NCBI GenBank assembly: GCA_949316235.1
Contig: OX438741.1
Location: forward strand, 12,525,124 to 12,589,123
Source of the DNA: Oegoconia quadripuncta
Taxonomy: Eukaryota > Arthropoda > Insecta > Lepidoptera > Autostichidae
DNA: 64,000 bases
Direction of reading: 5' to 3'
In this document: positions 10,975-24,200 of the stretch, piece by piece
How positions within the stretch are numbered: position 1 is the first letter of the stretch
Layout of the letters: every line of letters starts with the position of its first letter
Position numbers and translations under genes: made by a program
The notes under the pieces: generated by a model
The model's input: the letters and a program-made list of their open reading frames with translations, nothing else
Databases searched by the model: none
Told to the model about the DNA's origin: nothing

Positions 10975-11215
10975 GCCAGTCTGCCGAGACGGCAATCTCT
11001 ATAAACCACGAGTTTGCGGCCCTTGCAGTGGAAACATTGGGCCCTTGCCCTTGGTCTTCTGAGACGTAACAATTTGTAAAGGATTTATCCGTTAGACTTG
11101 TCCACGTCTCTGGAGATGTGAGAGCTGGTGCCTACTTTGCTCAGCAGCCGAGCTTATGCATTCAGCGGGGCAATAGCGCTAGCGTACTAAGTACTATGCC
11201 TCACGGAAGCGAGTT
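10975..11215 (+). pseudogene. Degraded continuation of the same retroelement domain
   Basis: Frameshifted reading gives FAALAVETLGP, then GDVRAGAYFAQQPSLCIQRG, then NSASVLSTMP. These align by eye to FAPFGVETLEPWGP, QCFGQRISLAVQRG and NAASLLGTFP in the copy at 11466-11860. Confidence 0.5.
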
Positions 11216-11465
11216 GGACGGCGTATTTTTTACAAATAATAGGTACACTTTATTGTACAACAGAAAAGAAAATACAGTTTCAGAAAAATGGTAAGAATGG
11301 AATGTACAATTTGGCGACCAATTTTTTCTATAAGTTATAGGTATCTTCAAAAGTGTTTTATAACTTTGTTGTTTCATGTACATAGTTCTAAGTATATTTC
11401 TACGACGCAATGAAATTCACGGTGATAATTTGTACAATATTTATAAACAACTTATAACAAAAAAA

Positions 11466-11860
11466 AAAATCACAAATAAAAAACTAGTCCCAAGTCTCTG
11501 GTTGGTGGAAAGGTACCCAGAAGGCTGGCCGCATTGCCTCGCTGTACAGCGAGGCTGATTCTCTGACCAAAGCATTGGCCAGCCCTCCGATCGTGGGATG
11601 CATCAACCAGACGCTCAGATAACTCCCTAAAAAGAGTGTGAGCACCCGGTCCCCACGGCTCAAGCGTTTCTACACCAAACGGCGCAAATAGGTGATCCAC
11701 TGAGACCGGCATATTTGCGCCGTTTAACGCTTTCTGCCGAGGCGGCAGCGGAACCAGCTGTACCGCTTGTACTTGGAAGATGGGAAGGAGCAAGGTATCG
11801 ACGCAGGTTGCATCCCATACCAAAGACCGTCCCAGTTTCCAAGGCACGAGCGTCGTACCG
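11466..11860 (-). pseudogene. Retroelement C-terminal fragment (restriction-nuclease-like family)
   Basis: Minus strand encodes LVWDATCVDTLLLP, FAPFGVETLEPWGPGAHTLF, GQRISLAVQRGNAASLLGTF. It is the downstream half of the domain whose upstream half stands on the other strand at 10229. A frame change lies near 11700-11780. It is a 5'-truncated, dead copy. Confidence 0.6.
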
Positions 11861-12479
11861 TCCGGTCTTTTGCCGGTGATAATTTTAATCTAATACCTAG
11901 TGGGTTATTATTAAATACCTATTAAACGGTGGTTATTATATGTACTGATCACACATGTACACACAAACACACACTCATACAGTTCCATGGGCACATTTTC
12001 TTTTCTTTTATTCTCTTATATTATTTACTGATAAAAAATGTAATATGGAAGAGCGGGACTACCTACTAACACAAGTAAACTTACAAGTAGCCCCAACACT
12101 GGATATTGTAAAAAAAAATGTTATCTAGTAAATAAATGTATTTGTGTTTTTTTTTTGTTTTAACCTATACTATATCTAAAGCAAGCTATCGATTTGTAAG
12201 AAACATTTTTATTATATCACTGATAGGTAATACATGTCCAAAAATCATGGTCTTTAAGAGGCTGACAACAGCCAATTGCGTTGAAAGATTATCATTTTTT
12301 GTAAAGCCTATAGCTCGTATCATTATAAAAAAAGTTATAGGTAAAATTGATCATATTTCTGACATGATTCATGTTTTCAAAACATAATTACACAATCTTC
12401 TCTCGATAGAATTTAATTGCAAAGTAGCATCTAAAAATGCATGAAATCTTATTTTTATTATCTTATTATAGGAAGTTAG

Positions 12480-12900
12480 AAGTGTGACCTTACTGGACAA
12501 ATACACAGAGTGGAATTCAGCTAGGTATTTTGATACCAAAAAATAGTGCCACTGTAATTTCTACTCAGAGTCCGTTTCTACTCAGTGAAGTAGTACAACA
12601 AACCACCCCGCCTGTGAAGCTATACATCCTGGCAGTCTCGCCATGCGGTGTGGGGCGTATTCAATGAAACTCTTCATTCCGTTCTTGCAAGTATATTGTC
12701 TACATAAATAGGTGTTAGTCACTTATATACTAAAGCATACACATAAGGAAGGCGGAGGTGTGTCATACACTACAGACTATTCATTATTTTAAGTGAGCTT
12801 TCTGACGTCACGTGTTGCTGGATTCCTCATCCTCATACGCAGAGACTGCTTTACCTGTGATTATAATTTGTATCCCAAAAAACTGTACATAAATTCAAGC
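12480..12900. repeat. Dispersed repeat shared with 50930-51000, 51710-51850 and 52671-52725
   Basis: Shared pieces: GTGGAATTCAGCTA, TTTTAGTGAGC-like then CTGACGTCACG, CATACGCAGAGACTG and GAGGTGTGTCATACACTACA. The element is not identified. Confidence 0.45.
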
Positions 12901-13144
12901 CTGGAATAAGCCGGTTTTTCCCGTTTGCCGTAAAGAAAATACTAGGGCATATTAGGTAAGTGAAATATAAGGTATTGCATAGCTAGTTTCTTTTTTCAAA
13001 ACCATCGTCGAATAAGTGTGGTGTCATTTCATTACATTATAAAATAAAATAAATTAAAAAACTTACGAGAAAACATGAGTTCCAAATGCGCATGATAGGA
13101 ACCATACAAATCCGCCAGTGGTATATCAATCTCTTGCGGGCGCG

Positions 13145-13400
13145 TGAGTCGATAGTTTTGAAAAAAAATATTTTTTCCTTACGGTAAAAAAAATTCACCG
13201 GTATATGTAGTTCGGATTACAATAGATAAAATGATTTCGTATATACAGGGGGGGGTCCTGGCTCCATCATCAAACTATGCTTAAAACTCCTATTTCGCTT
13301 ACTAATATGCCCTATTTTTTTTCCCTTACGGTAAAAAAAACTCACCAGTATATGTAGTTCCGATTACAATAGATACAATGATCAGGGGGGGGTCAGTATT
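13145..13400. repeat. Direct duplication with G-runs
   Basis: Two copies of about 90 bp (13165-13257 and 13312-13392) share CTTACGGTAAAAAAAA, ATATGTAGTTC, GATTACAATAGATA and a run of eight G. The CCTTACGGTAAAAA word also recurs at 45950, 56500 (antisense) and 57855. Confidence 0.65.
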
Positions 13401-13794
13401 TTTAATATTATGTTAAAATATGTGACGTTTTCAAACGATGACTTTATCCTATGCAACAAAATGTGTTTTAAATTAAATATAATTTTTTTTTTTATTTATT
13501 AGGGACAATAAACAGTTTTACAGTGTGTATAACTTACAACATTATTAACAAACAAGTATGGATGATTGCAAAACCAGCAGCATTATCTACAAATTACTAA
13601 CAACTCAGTACAAAACTAAAGGAATAACAAAACTAAAATAAACAACGCAATCTGCCTGTTATATACTTACATGAAGTAGTATCAGATGTAGTCGTAGAAG
13701 CTACCGTTTAAATATAAGGAATATAATATGTAGAAATAGTTGATGACAGCATAGTGTAGATGACAGCAATTTAAAATTTATTGATAATCTAACT

Positions 13795-14312
13795 AATATT
13801 ATAAATGCGAGTGTTTGGATGTTTGTTTGTTTATTTATTTGTTTGCTGCTCAATCACAGCGAAACGGATTTTTTTTTTATATGAGAGGGCGGCAAACGAG
13901 CTTTCGGGTCACCTGATGGAAAGCAATCACCGCCGCCCATGGACACCCGCAACACCAAAAGGGTCACAGATGCGTTGCCGGCCTTTGAGGAAGGTGTAGG
14001 CTCGTTTCTTGAAGGTTCCAATGTCGTACTCGTTCGGGAATACCGCTGCCGGAAGTCCGTTCCACAGGAACGGATTTGAATGAAATTTGGTATATAGATA
14101 GAATATAACCTGGATTTCTTAATATGTTTGTTTGTAAACGCTTTATTGTACAAAAGGAAAAAAATACAAAACAAACTTAAAACTAAGCACACACTATGTC
14201 TATGTCTTCTTAGGATATTTTTTATTGCGATATATTGAGTAGTTCCCGCGGGATAAATAAATTTCCTAGAAAAAGTTATACCACGCAGGCGAAGCCGTGG
14301 GCGGAAAGCTAG
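13795..14312 (+). mobile_element. Helitron-like non-autonomous repeat, twice interrupted
   Basis: Begins CTAATATTATAAATGCGAGTG, has the AAACGGAT...TTGAATGAAATTTGGTATAT stretch and ends TTCCCGCGGGAT...CACGCAGGCGAAGCCGTGGGC...AGCTAGT. This common lepidopteran repeat type is usually assigned to Helitron-like elements (recalled, not searched). It is interrupted at 13872-14070 and again near 14130-14210. Confidence 0.55.
13872..14070 (-). mobile_element. Antisense retroposon inserted in the Helitron-like repeat
   Basis: Starts with a T-run (antisense poly(A)), then GAGGGCGGCAAACGAGC and GTCACCTGATGGAAAGCAAT. AACGGATT flanks it on both sides (before the T-run at 13864 and again at about 14071), as expected for a target-site duplication. 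Confidence 0.7.
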
Positions 14313-14453
14313 TGGACAATAAATGATTAAAACTTATAATTACATACATAATTAACGATCCCACATTGATAGAGAGCTCTAATAATTTTAAGGTCTTCAT
14401 TTCTTTTTGGGAATATAATATTCCCACATCGGTCATCAAGCATTTTGTATATA

Positions 14454-14806
14454 AGGTCTAACAAAATTAACCCGACAAACGTTGCAGAGTGTATGTATAG
14501 GATGTACTTATTACGAAAAAAATATAACATTAAAGTTAACAGATTTTATTCAAGAAGTGGTTGAGTCCTGTGCCACCCCCTTTGGCATCTTCCATATGAA
14601 CGTTGCCTGTTTTTTCTCATTGGTAAAACAAAAGTACAATCGAAATGAAGTAGTAAGTCTTTTAATTTGTATTTTCCTTTGCACTTACATTAAATTTTTT
14701 TACTCGGAAACAAAATTTTTGAGGCTATTGTTTTTAATGAATATATTATTTTATTGTCATGTACGTGCAATTGCCAAAGTTTGTCGGGTTAATTTTGTTA
14801 GACCCT
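14454..14806. mobile_element. TIR element family T, 353 bp
   Basis: Inverted ends of about 28 bp: AGGTCTAACAAAATTAACCC at the left, complement ending TTAATTTTGTTAGACCC at the right. Copies at 17003-17473, 52191-52668, 61566-61996 and 55707-55791. TATA-like flanks. No transposase inside, so non-autonomous. Confidence 0.85.
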
Positions 14807-15004
14807 TATACAGTTCAATGGAAATAAAATATGTTTATTTATTTCATAGTATAAGTAATAATAATAACTATGACTAGTAACTACAATAATATACTGTTCT
14901 CTGAGCTCTTCTAAGGGGCAAGAGGCGCCCCAATTCGAAATACGACAGATTATGTCATTGGAACATATATAGTTTTACGATCATAATAAGATCAAAGACA
15001 TCAA

Positions 15005-15215
15005 TTTTCAAGTACGATTAAGAGAGTTTATTCCGTTCAGTGGCGCCTTTAGTGGATAAATTAAGATTCAGAATAAGTCAAAACAATCACTCTGACAAAA
15101 TAGCTCTGATGGCGAGATATTTATAACGATTCACGATTATACAAAAAGAGGCCACTTTTATCAATAATTTAAATTCTAGAAAATATCCGTAGTTATATAT
15201 AACTATATATACACC
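15005..15215. mobile_element. MITE-like repeat (family M3) just 3' of caspase A
   Basis: Shares AATTTTCAAGTACGATTA, TTATTCCGTTCAGTGGC, GGATAAATTAA and GGCCACTTTTATCAATAAT with 23240-23600. On the minus strand its GGAATAAAC contains the first AATAAA after the caspase A stop, so the element may supply that gene's poly(A) signal. Confidence 0.6.
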
Positions 15216-15270
15216 TTCTTATATGATCAAAATGATTCAATACGTATAATTGTACGGACTGCAAAGACAA

Positions 15271-18200
15271 TTAATTTTCTCTAGTAATAGAACCATCATT
15301 GGGTGCCATATTTGTAAATATTTCATGTTTTTTAAAATAAAATGTTCTTGTGAACGTTGAAGTGAGGACTGGCATTTGTTTGTAGATGACAATTCCACTG
15401 TTATTCCCTTCTTCGTCGCCGCTACTAATAGCTATTTGCCGAGATGTTTCAGTAAAAATCGAAACTATATCATTAGTTTCTGCCAACGTATCGATTCTGT
15501 TGCAAAGTGTTTGGATGAACCAGGAACCTTGAGTGGGAACTCTGAAATGTGGAAGAATTATAGTTATTCGTAAAATACGCCATGCCACATAGAGATCCCC
15601 CCACACTAGCGTCTTTCGAGCGTCATCGTCGTGCCGGGGTCTTCGCAGTGTCGACGCGACGTCGACGCCCCGCCCGCGGCGACGCGACGCAAGCGCTGGC
15701 AGGCTGCCGAACGTCGGACTTACGCAGCGCTGGCGTCGCGTTCACTCGCGTTAACGCGTCGCCAGCGCAACGTTTATTGCGAATAAATACAATGCATAAC
15801 GTAATCCATAAATAATCATAAAAGTGTTTTTATTATTTTTTACATGTTCATGTAATGTGTATGTGGTGTAGTGGTTAGAAACTCTGACCACTATACCAAA
15901 AGGTCGCGGGTTCGAATCCCGCTAGGCGCATATGTTTGTATGATGATTACGGACATGTGTACCCGAGTTATGGATGTTTTCAATTAAAATAAGTATTTAT
16001 TTACAAAAAAAAATGTATTTATGTAGTATATCAACCATCTGGTATCCACAACACAAGCCTAATAGTTGCTTAAAGTGGAACTAGATGGCATTGCGTGCAT
16101 GTCCAAGGATATTTATTATTATTCTTGAGCAAGTTCAAACTTCGCGTTCCGGCCAGGTGTCCCAGAGGCCTCATCAAACTCATCTCCCCTCCACTCAGAT
16201 AAACTGAGCTGGATTATAATTCCACTGTTCCCAGCTTAAGTAGACTGTACAACAACAAATCAAAATCAAAATCAAAACTTTACTAAGTCTACTAAAAGGT
16301 ACAGGTAATTGATTTTTGCTCCTTGTATTGACATTATGTCGGTCACAATGTTTCTCGAATGAATATATATTTCTCTTAACATAGGTATACAAGATTTTCA
16401 TATAATAATATATATTGTGACGAAAATGTTAAAATATTAATTTCTTTAAATATTTGTCTTAATGTATCTCTTGACCTTAATTTATAAATTGCACGAATAG
16501 CTCGTTTCTGTAAGAGAAATATGCTATCTGTATCAGCAGCGTTTCCCCACAGCAAGATACCATATGACATCAAGCTGTGAAAGTAGCTGAAGTAGACTAA
16601 GCGCGCTGTTTCAATATCACAGATATTTCGAATTTTCTTAACAGCATATGCGGCAGAACTGAGTCTTTTCATTAGTTTTTTAATATGGGGTCCCCACTGT
16701 AACCGAGAATCTAAAGTCATACCAAGGAATACAGGCAACTGTATTCCTTGGTATGACTTTAGATTCTCGGTTAAAAAAGCTCAAAAAGTTAAAAAAGCCT
16801 GTTACTATTGAACTAAAGATTTTTTCCTTTGATGTACATATAGTTTCTAGTAGGGCTTCTCATAAAAAGTATTTATTGTATCGTGCATGCTGTATTTACT
16901 TATAATTAGGTGTGCATTTAGTTTTGTATATATTAAGTTGTGCCTATATTAGTGCAACATCTGTTGGTGGATCAATAAATAAAAAAATAAAAAATATGTA
17001 TAAGGTCTCACAAAATTAACCCGACAAACTTTGCAGAGTGTATGTATAGGATGTGCCTATTACGAAAAAAATAAAACATTAAAGTTAACAGATTTTATTA
17101 AAAAAATAAAATTTAAAAATGTAAATTTTGTGAGTTGGACATGGCCGCGCGCTCTAAGTACTTTGCCACAACACACAAACACGTGCCGCGCTATCTTTGA
17201 AGACGCCGAAAGCCGATCGCCGCCGGCGCTTGCACTAATAGACTAATCTAGACTTTAACTAACTAAACTAACTAACTTAACTAACTTTTTTTCTCATTGA
17301 TAATATAAGGCACAATCGAAATGAAGTAAGTCTGTTAATTGTATTTTCATTTGCACTTATATTTAATTTTTTTACTCGACAACAAAAATTTCAGGGCTTT
17401 TTTAATGAATATATTATTTTATTGTCATGTACGTGCAATTGCCAAAGTTTGTCGGGTTAATTTTGTTAAACCCTATACAGGACGTCCCACGGCTATGCCA
17501 CATGGAGGGAAAGTACCTTGAATTTTGTAGATGGAACATTTTACTGAAAGAAGACATTATTTTAATTTAAAAAACAATTTAAACTGCATTCATAGATTTT
17601 TAAATAAGTACATGGTTGAACCGGGAATCGAACCCTTTATTGATAAAAAAAAATTACCATGTAGCTTTATCATACCGATCGAAAGGCTTCATTATAAGGA
17701 TTATTTTTTGCTAAATAACATAGTGTCAGAAATAAAAGGAAGACCATGAATTTTAACATTAGATGTGCAATTGTGTTCAGAAAAATGAAAAGCTGACATT
17801 GCCGTAAGGACATACAACTGACATTATCATTACTAATACTAATTACCCACTCGAGAAGTATGCATCATTTCCCTATTATAATTTAAGTTCATGATAAAAT
17901 GATAAAGAGATACGTAATTAGTAAGTAGGTACCTGGTTGTATGTATGTATCCTGTATGCCGTATCCTGAATCTGCCAAAAGACGCGTAAATGATTTTCTC
18001 CATCGCAATGCCGCTGGCTGATTAGATTTTATTTATGGGGTTATGTAAAAAATTTAGTTTACAAGAACCAGTATCAAAGTGTCCACGAGCTACAAACAGA
18101 ACTTCGACGTATTATTCTAAATATCTACCACAACATGATCAAAAAATCGACAGGGAGCGAAATAATCAAAAGAGTGCGACTTTGTATTGAACAGGAAGGG

Positions 18201-21200
18201 GCTCATTTTGAGCATTTGATAAATTGATTAATTTTGTATTAAAAATGTTAAAATTCAATGTCTTCCTTTTATTTCTTACACTATGTTATTTAGCAAAAAA
18301 TAATCCTTATGATGAAGCCTTTCGATCGGTATGATAAAGCTACATGGTATTTTTTTTTTATCAATAAAGGGTTCGATTCCCGGTTCAACCATGTACTTAT
18401 TTAAAAATCTATGAATGCAGTTTAAATTGTTTTTTAAATTAAAATAATGTCTTCTTTCAGTAAAATGTTCCATCTACAAAATTCAAGGTACTTTCCCTCC
18501 ATGTGGCATAGCCGTGGGACGCCCTGTATAGGTGCGTACATAACATCACGACGTTTATCCCAAATGGGTTAGTCAGAGATATCCCAAACATACGCGTTTT
18601 GTGCCGAAAATAAGTCCAAAACTCCATCTTGCACTCTAAAACTTGCATCATGGACGTGCCATTGAAAACTGCCAAATTGAAATGGGATTGGGTGGATCAC
18701 CTCAGCAGTTGCCTTATGATAAATGGGCCAGATATGCACAAATTGGATGCCAACAGCAGGCGTTGCTGAGGGAGATTCAAAACTGGACGCTTTCTACAAG
18801 GACTGGATGAAAAAATTGAGGAGGCCTTCCCTAGCAGTAGGGATAACCCAGGACAACAAAAAAAAATTTTCACAACAAACAAAGGGTACTCACCTAAATG
18901 AAGGTTTACCATAAAACGAGCTATGTAGCACCATAAAATCCGATTCCATCGGCAGATGATACTTCTCGATTGTATAATCACTGTCCATTTTAGGCCCTTT
19001 TGTGGTAATTGCTTGTGTTGTTCCTGTGCCTCTGCATGCCTAAAAATCGGTGGATTCATAAATTTCTCACATTACGGATTAAAAATTTTAATATTTGACA
19101 GTTGATGAAGCACTCGTTACGCAGTCGCATTCACGTAAAATCAAAAATATTTTATTCAATGTAGGATACAAAAATATCACTTATTGAAAGTCAACATGTT
19201 ATTTATTTATTTTTTGAAACTACATCGTTTCACAAGGTGTTATGGTTAGGGAGAAGAAGCGACAAGACACTCCGCAACAACACATCTTTTCAATTAGTTT
19301 CCATCTTTACAATAATATTACTTTTTATGTTACATATTACAAAACAATAGCAATTTACATAACGACCAGCTAACACCAGACCTCCTTATCGCCTAAATAA
19401 TCATCAATCCTGTAATAACCCTTCTTACACAGAGTTTCTTTAATGTGGCTTTTAAATTTCTGCTCTGTTAAACTCAATACATGTTCTGGTATTTTATTGT
19501 AAAAGCGTATACTGTGTCCCACAAAGGATGTTCTAACCTTGCTAAGTCTAAATTGTGGAATTTCAATTTCATTTTTGTTTGTAGTATACAAATTATGATT
19601 ATCAGAATGTTTACGAAACATATTCATCTTCTTTTCGAGTAAAGGCAAGTTTCCGAAATTTTTTCGAAGAGTTAAGACAAGTTGTTGGCCAGTGCGGACG
19701 TTTAAGAAAGAAAGAAAGAAAAAATGTCCATAACAAACCACTTAATAACTATGTTAGTAAAATTTAAAGTGCTCATTGGATTCCACGTGCATGGACAGTG
19801 AGCGAGAACGGCTGTCCATTCTCTCAGCAATCACCCTCAGGAGACTATTGTTACCGCCCCGCACACGCTCCCTCAGAGAAGCCGTGTGGCTTCTTGCTCA
19901 GCTCGGGATGTTGATTGATGGTTATAGCTCAGTTTTATAATTCCGCGTGGATTAAGTCACTTTGTGTTCCAGTTACTTGAAATGAGATAGGCAGCCCTCT
20001 CAATGAGTTGACCTCTATTGGTGCGCATGGTTATACACATTTTTACTCGGTGTCATCTTCACATGTGAAGGTAGATCATGTATCGCAATTACGAGTAGCC
20101 GTGCCGCATTAGTGTATAAATAAAGTGAGGAATTGCTCAGGGCCACCAAAATCACAATAATACAGCAAGTAGATTTTGTTATATCCATCGCTGTTTATTT
20201 ATGCCGAATAATTAATTCAGATATGTTCGTAATATTTTGCTCTCCTGTACCAGTTCATAGAACTCAAATTCGAGAAAAATTATTTAGTAGGATAAGATTA
20301 TCACTTCGAAACGTCACATTTTTTAACTTAATATTAAAAATTTTGACATTACTGCTCATTCACAAAGTTGACTTCCCAGAGAAGAACGAGCAGGAAACTC
20401 AAGGGTTGCTCTTTTTAAATAAATTTTGAGTTACAATGAGTTATATTGTATAATTAGACTGAATATCGCCGAGCGGTCTATGTCTATTATATAAAGACGT
20501 GCCTGATAGACTTGCATGGCCAATGTACTTAGCGTCACTCATGTTATTATTGGCATAACAGTGAAAGTTGCTCATTTGTAATATAACATTGATATGCAAT
20601 AAGAACAGAATAGGCGAAAGCGCTGAGCCTTGAGATACGCCAGCATTTATGGGCGTAGTATTAAAAGAACATTCGCAATCGACTAACGGTTGTGAGGCGG
20701 CGCCTTGCTATAAAAACTAGAAACCTACTTGCAAAGGTACTACCAAGTTTAAATAACTTCCAAGAGTAATTTAAACTGGTAATTTTGATAAAAAAGAGTT
20801 ATGTACCAAACTATTCCAGTTTAATTTATAATACCAAAAAATAAATGCGTAGATACCTACCTGAATAATTAGAAGCCTTGGCTTGGTAATCAAAGTGGGG
20901 TTCTTATCGGCCTGCATACGTATGAGTATATCAACTTCTGTGTATGTGTCGTCTTTGGCTTTTAGTATACCATTGGCTCTTCCATGCGTGAGGACCACGA
21001 CGGCTATGCACCCGTAGTCAGTGAAATCCTTGCTGCCAACTGAAAAGGACTTATCTCTCTTTAAATTGTTACACAATCATGATCAGCCCGTAAACATCCC
21101 ACTGCAGGGATATAGGCCTTGCTTGGATAGTGAGGGGGCCACAGTCCGCCATGCTGGCCCAATGCTGGTTGGGGACTTCACATGCCATTGAATTTTTATA

Positions 21201-24200
21201 TTGGGACACCACGTCTTAACCGCTGAGTCACCGACGCTCCGATAATACGATATACGATTAGCACGTAATTTAAGTACTTAATTACTTATTTACTTAATTT
21301 ACATAATAAAAATTTTAAAGCAATCATAAAACAGAAATTATTAACAAAAGGCTATTATAACATCACTGACTATTTGAATGATAAGCAAGCATGGACATGG
21401 CTGTCTTATTATTCATCGCAACCCATAATCTGTTTAAAAGAGCAACCCTAGAGTTTCTTGCTCGTTCTTCTCTGGGGAGTCAGATTTGTGAATAAGCAGT
21501 AAATTTAAAATTTAAATGTAATAATAATATTAATAGTGACGTTTTCAAGTGATAATTTAATCCTATAAAATAAAATATTTTGATTTGATAATAAACATTA
21601 TCAACCGATCGCTCTTGAAGTCTAGAGAGGACGCCTTTATTTAGCAGTGTACTGCCCTCAGCTTTCAGAAACGAATATCAAACTTCAAGAATTTGTTTCA
21701 ACATAAGATACATGATATCATTTGTTGAATGTCTCTTTAAATCTACTGGAAATAAAAGGGCTTATTGCATTTATCTGGCATTCAGCATGTCCAAGCTACT
21801 ACCGCTTCGGAAAGGGAAATCATCTGTGGTAAAAGAAGCGGCGCAAGAAACCCATAGCATAAAGATAAAGATATAAAAATAAACTTGCTGTCCATAGCAG
21901 TCGCTTACACAAAGTCACTAAGTCATTCAAGGGACAATGTATACGCTTTTATAATAAGGTTCCGGTAGACATTCAAAATTTGCCTTTAAATAACTTTAAA
22001 ACAACCATTAAACAGAAACTATGTGCCAAAGGCTATTATAAAATTTATCACTATCTAGATGATACGAATGCGTGGACATGAACCGCTCGGCAATATCCAG
22101 TAAATTCTATTCTTATTTTTCCTTGTCGAATCATAAATTTAACAATAAATTCCAAATTGTATTTGTATTGGCTTATTTAAAAAGAGCTACCCCTGAGTTT
22201 CTTGCTCGTTCTTCTCTGGGGAGACTGCCTAGTGAATGAGCGATAACTGTATGTCATGGCGATTTCAAATGTTATTCTTATAACTTACGAAATAAAACAT
22301 TTTTGATTTGATTTTGATTTTGATCATTGGTGTCCTATTTTTTTCAATAAAAGGTATACAACTAATACAATTTTATAATTTTTGGGAGCTGGTCGAAATA
22401 CACCAAGCGTGTTTGTCATTCACTGATTTTGTATTAACCTTTTTTCTAATGTTGTTTTGATTGAATCTAAAATTTTTTTCTTAGTTAGACCTATTCCTCT
22501 ATGGTTAGACTAATGATATTTTCAGGTCTCTCTCTCTTCAATTTAAGAGGTATGCTCTTGTCGGTGGAGTCCTCTCCACACTTCTCTCCATTCTCAGGTA
22601 TAAGGTTATAAAAGCGTATACAGTGTCCCATAAATGATGTGTTAACTTTGCTTAGTCTGTTCAGACTCTTTTATAGGGGTAGGCAATTTGTCCTTATAAC
22701 TCAAATTTGAATTATGCTTCTCACTATATTTCGGGAACGCAGAAATATTTTTTCGAACGTACATAATATTCTCGTAAATAAACTGTTAAAATATTAATTT
22801 CTTTAAAGGTGTCCCGGACAGAGTCATGTCGACGTAGATTATAAATTGCTCGTATTGCTCTCTTTTCCAAAATAAAAATATTATGTTCTATGTCAGCTGA
22901 TCGTCCCCAAAGCAAAATACCGTAAGACATAATACTGTGGAAATAACCAAAATAAACCAATCTTGCAGTAGCCACATCAGTTAGCTGTCTGATCTTACAG
23001 ACTGCATATGCTGCGGAACTCAATTTGCTCGCTGAAGATTCTAGATGTGGTATCCACTGAAACTTGGAGGAGACCGTCTTGTTTACAAATTCATCAATCA
23101 CAATACGTATTACAATAAATTTTTCTTACATTGGATAGGCAGAAATTTATGTATTTAGTATTTTTGGCATTTAAATACAAGTTATTGACTGTAAGCCAGC
23201 GTAAAATTAACCGAAGAGTAAGAACATTTCTAAAAAATCAATTTTCAAGTACGATTAGGAGGGTATATTCCATTCATATATTTGTCCAGCAGTGGACGTG
23301 ATATGATGATGATTCCATCCAGTGGCACCTTTATTGGATAAATTAAAATTTATTTTTAAATACATAATAAATCAACTAAATAACTCTGAGGGTGGTTATA
23401 GTGGCCACTTTTATCAATAATTAGAATTTTTTCGAAAATATTGGTAATTAAAGTTATGTATTATTTATAATTAGCTTTTAAGGTTTTCGAGTGCAGGTCA
23501 GAGCGATATTTCTGATTTATGCTGTATTTGAAAAGAAATCTTAATTTAACCAATGAGGACGTTACTGGACGGAATAAACTCTTAATGACAGATTCTATGT
23601 GGCCGTTCCATGGCGTAAAGCTATGTGTTCATATTAGTTATGGCATCACAATCACAATAGTTGCAAGAAAATTATGAAAGGATTTGCCTTTAAACATCTG
23701 TCGACTGACAGTCACATCATCATCATGTATGTACCTACTTTACAACTCCTTAGAGAAAGTTCCCTTCTCCCTTTCCATCTTCAGACGACCAGGCGCGGGG
23801 AGGGTTTCCATCCATATGTTGTCAACATGCCGAACATCCGCACTAAGCGCTTTGCTTCATCATTTATAATGCGGACTGCTAAGGTATGGAACTCACTGCC
23901 CGCGTCGGTTTTTCCCGACACTTACAACCTTGGGATCTTCAAGTCTAGAGTGAATAGGCATTTACTGGGTGCGCGTGATACATCTTCGGCTACATCGTCA
24001 GGTGAGATTGTAGTCAAACGCGAAACCAGTTTTTAATAAAAAAAAAACAAAAGTTACGTATATTGTATTACGACTTGATTCACACCCGTTAAGATGAGGG
24101 AATTTTTGTAGGCCGGACAAAAAATTCAAATCGGACAATTTTGGACAAGATGTGTAGTATTCTCTGCTTATCCAATTGCTTTGGAACTTATGGTATGTGT

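Noticed and set aside
14482..14877. 131-codon frame
   Set aside because: Lies almost wholly in a non-autonomous T element and recurs in its other copies with stops.
15582..15815. GC-rich 77-codon frame
   Set aside because: CG-rich patch lacks stops by composition; no start context or protein-like pattern.
18697..19059. 120-codon frame overlapping caspase A exon 3
   Set aside because: It is out of frame with the ACRG exon; the real exon is 18894-19039 in another frame.
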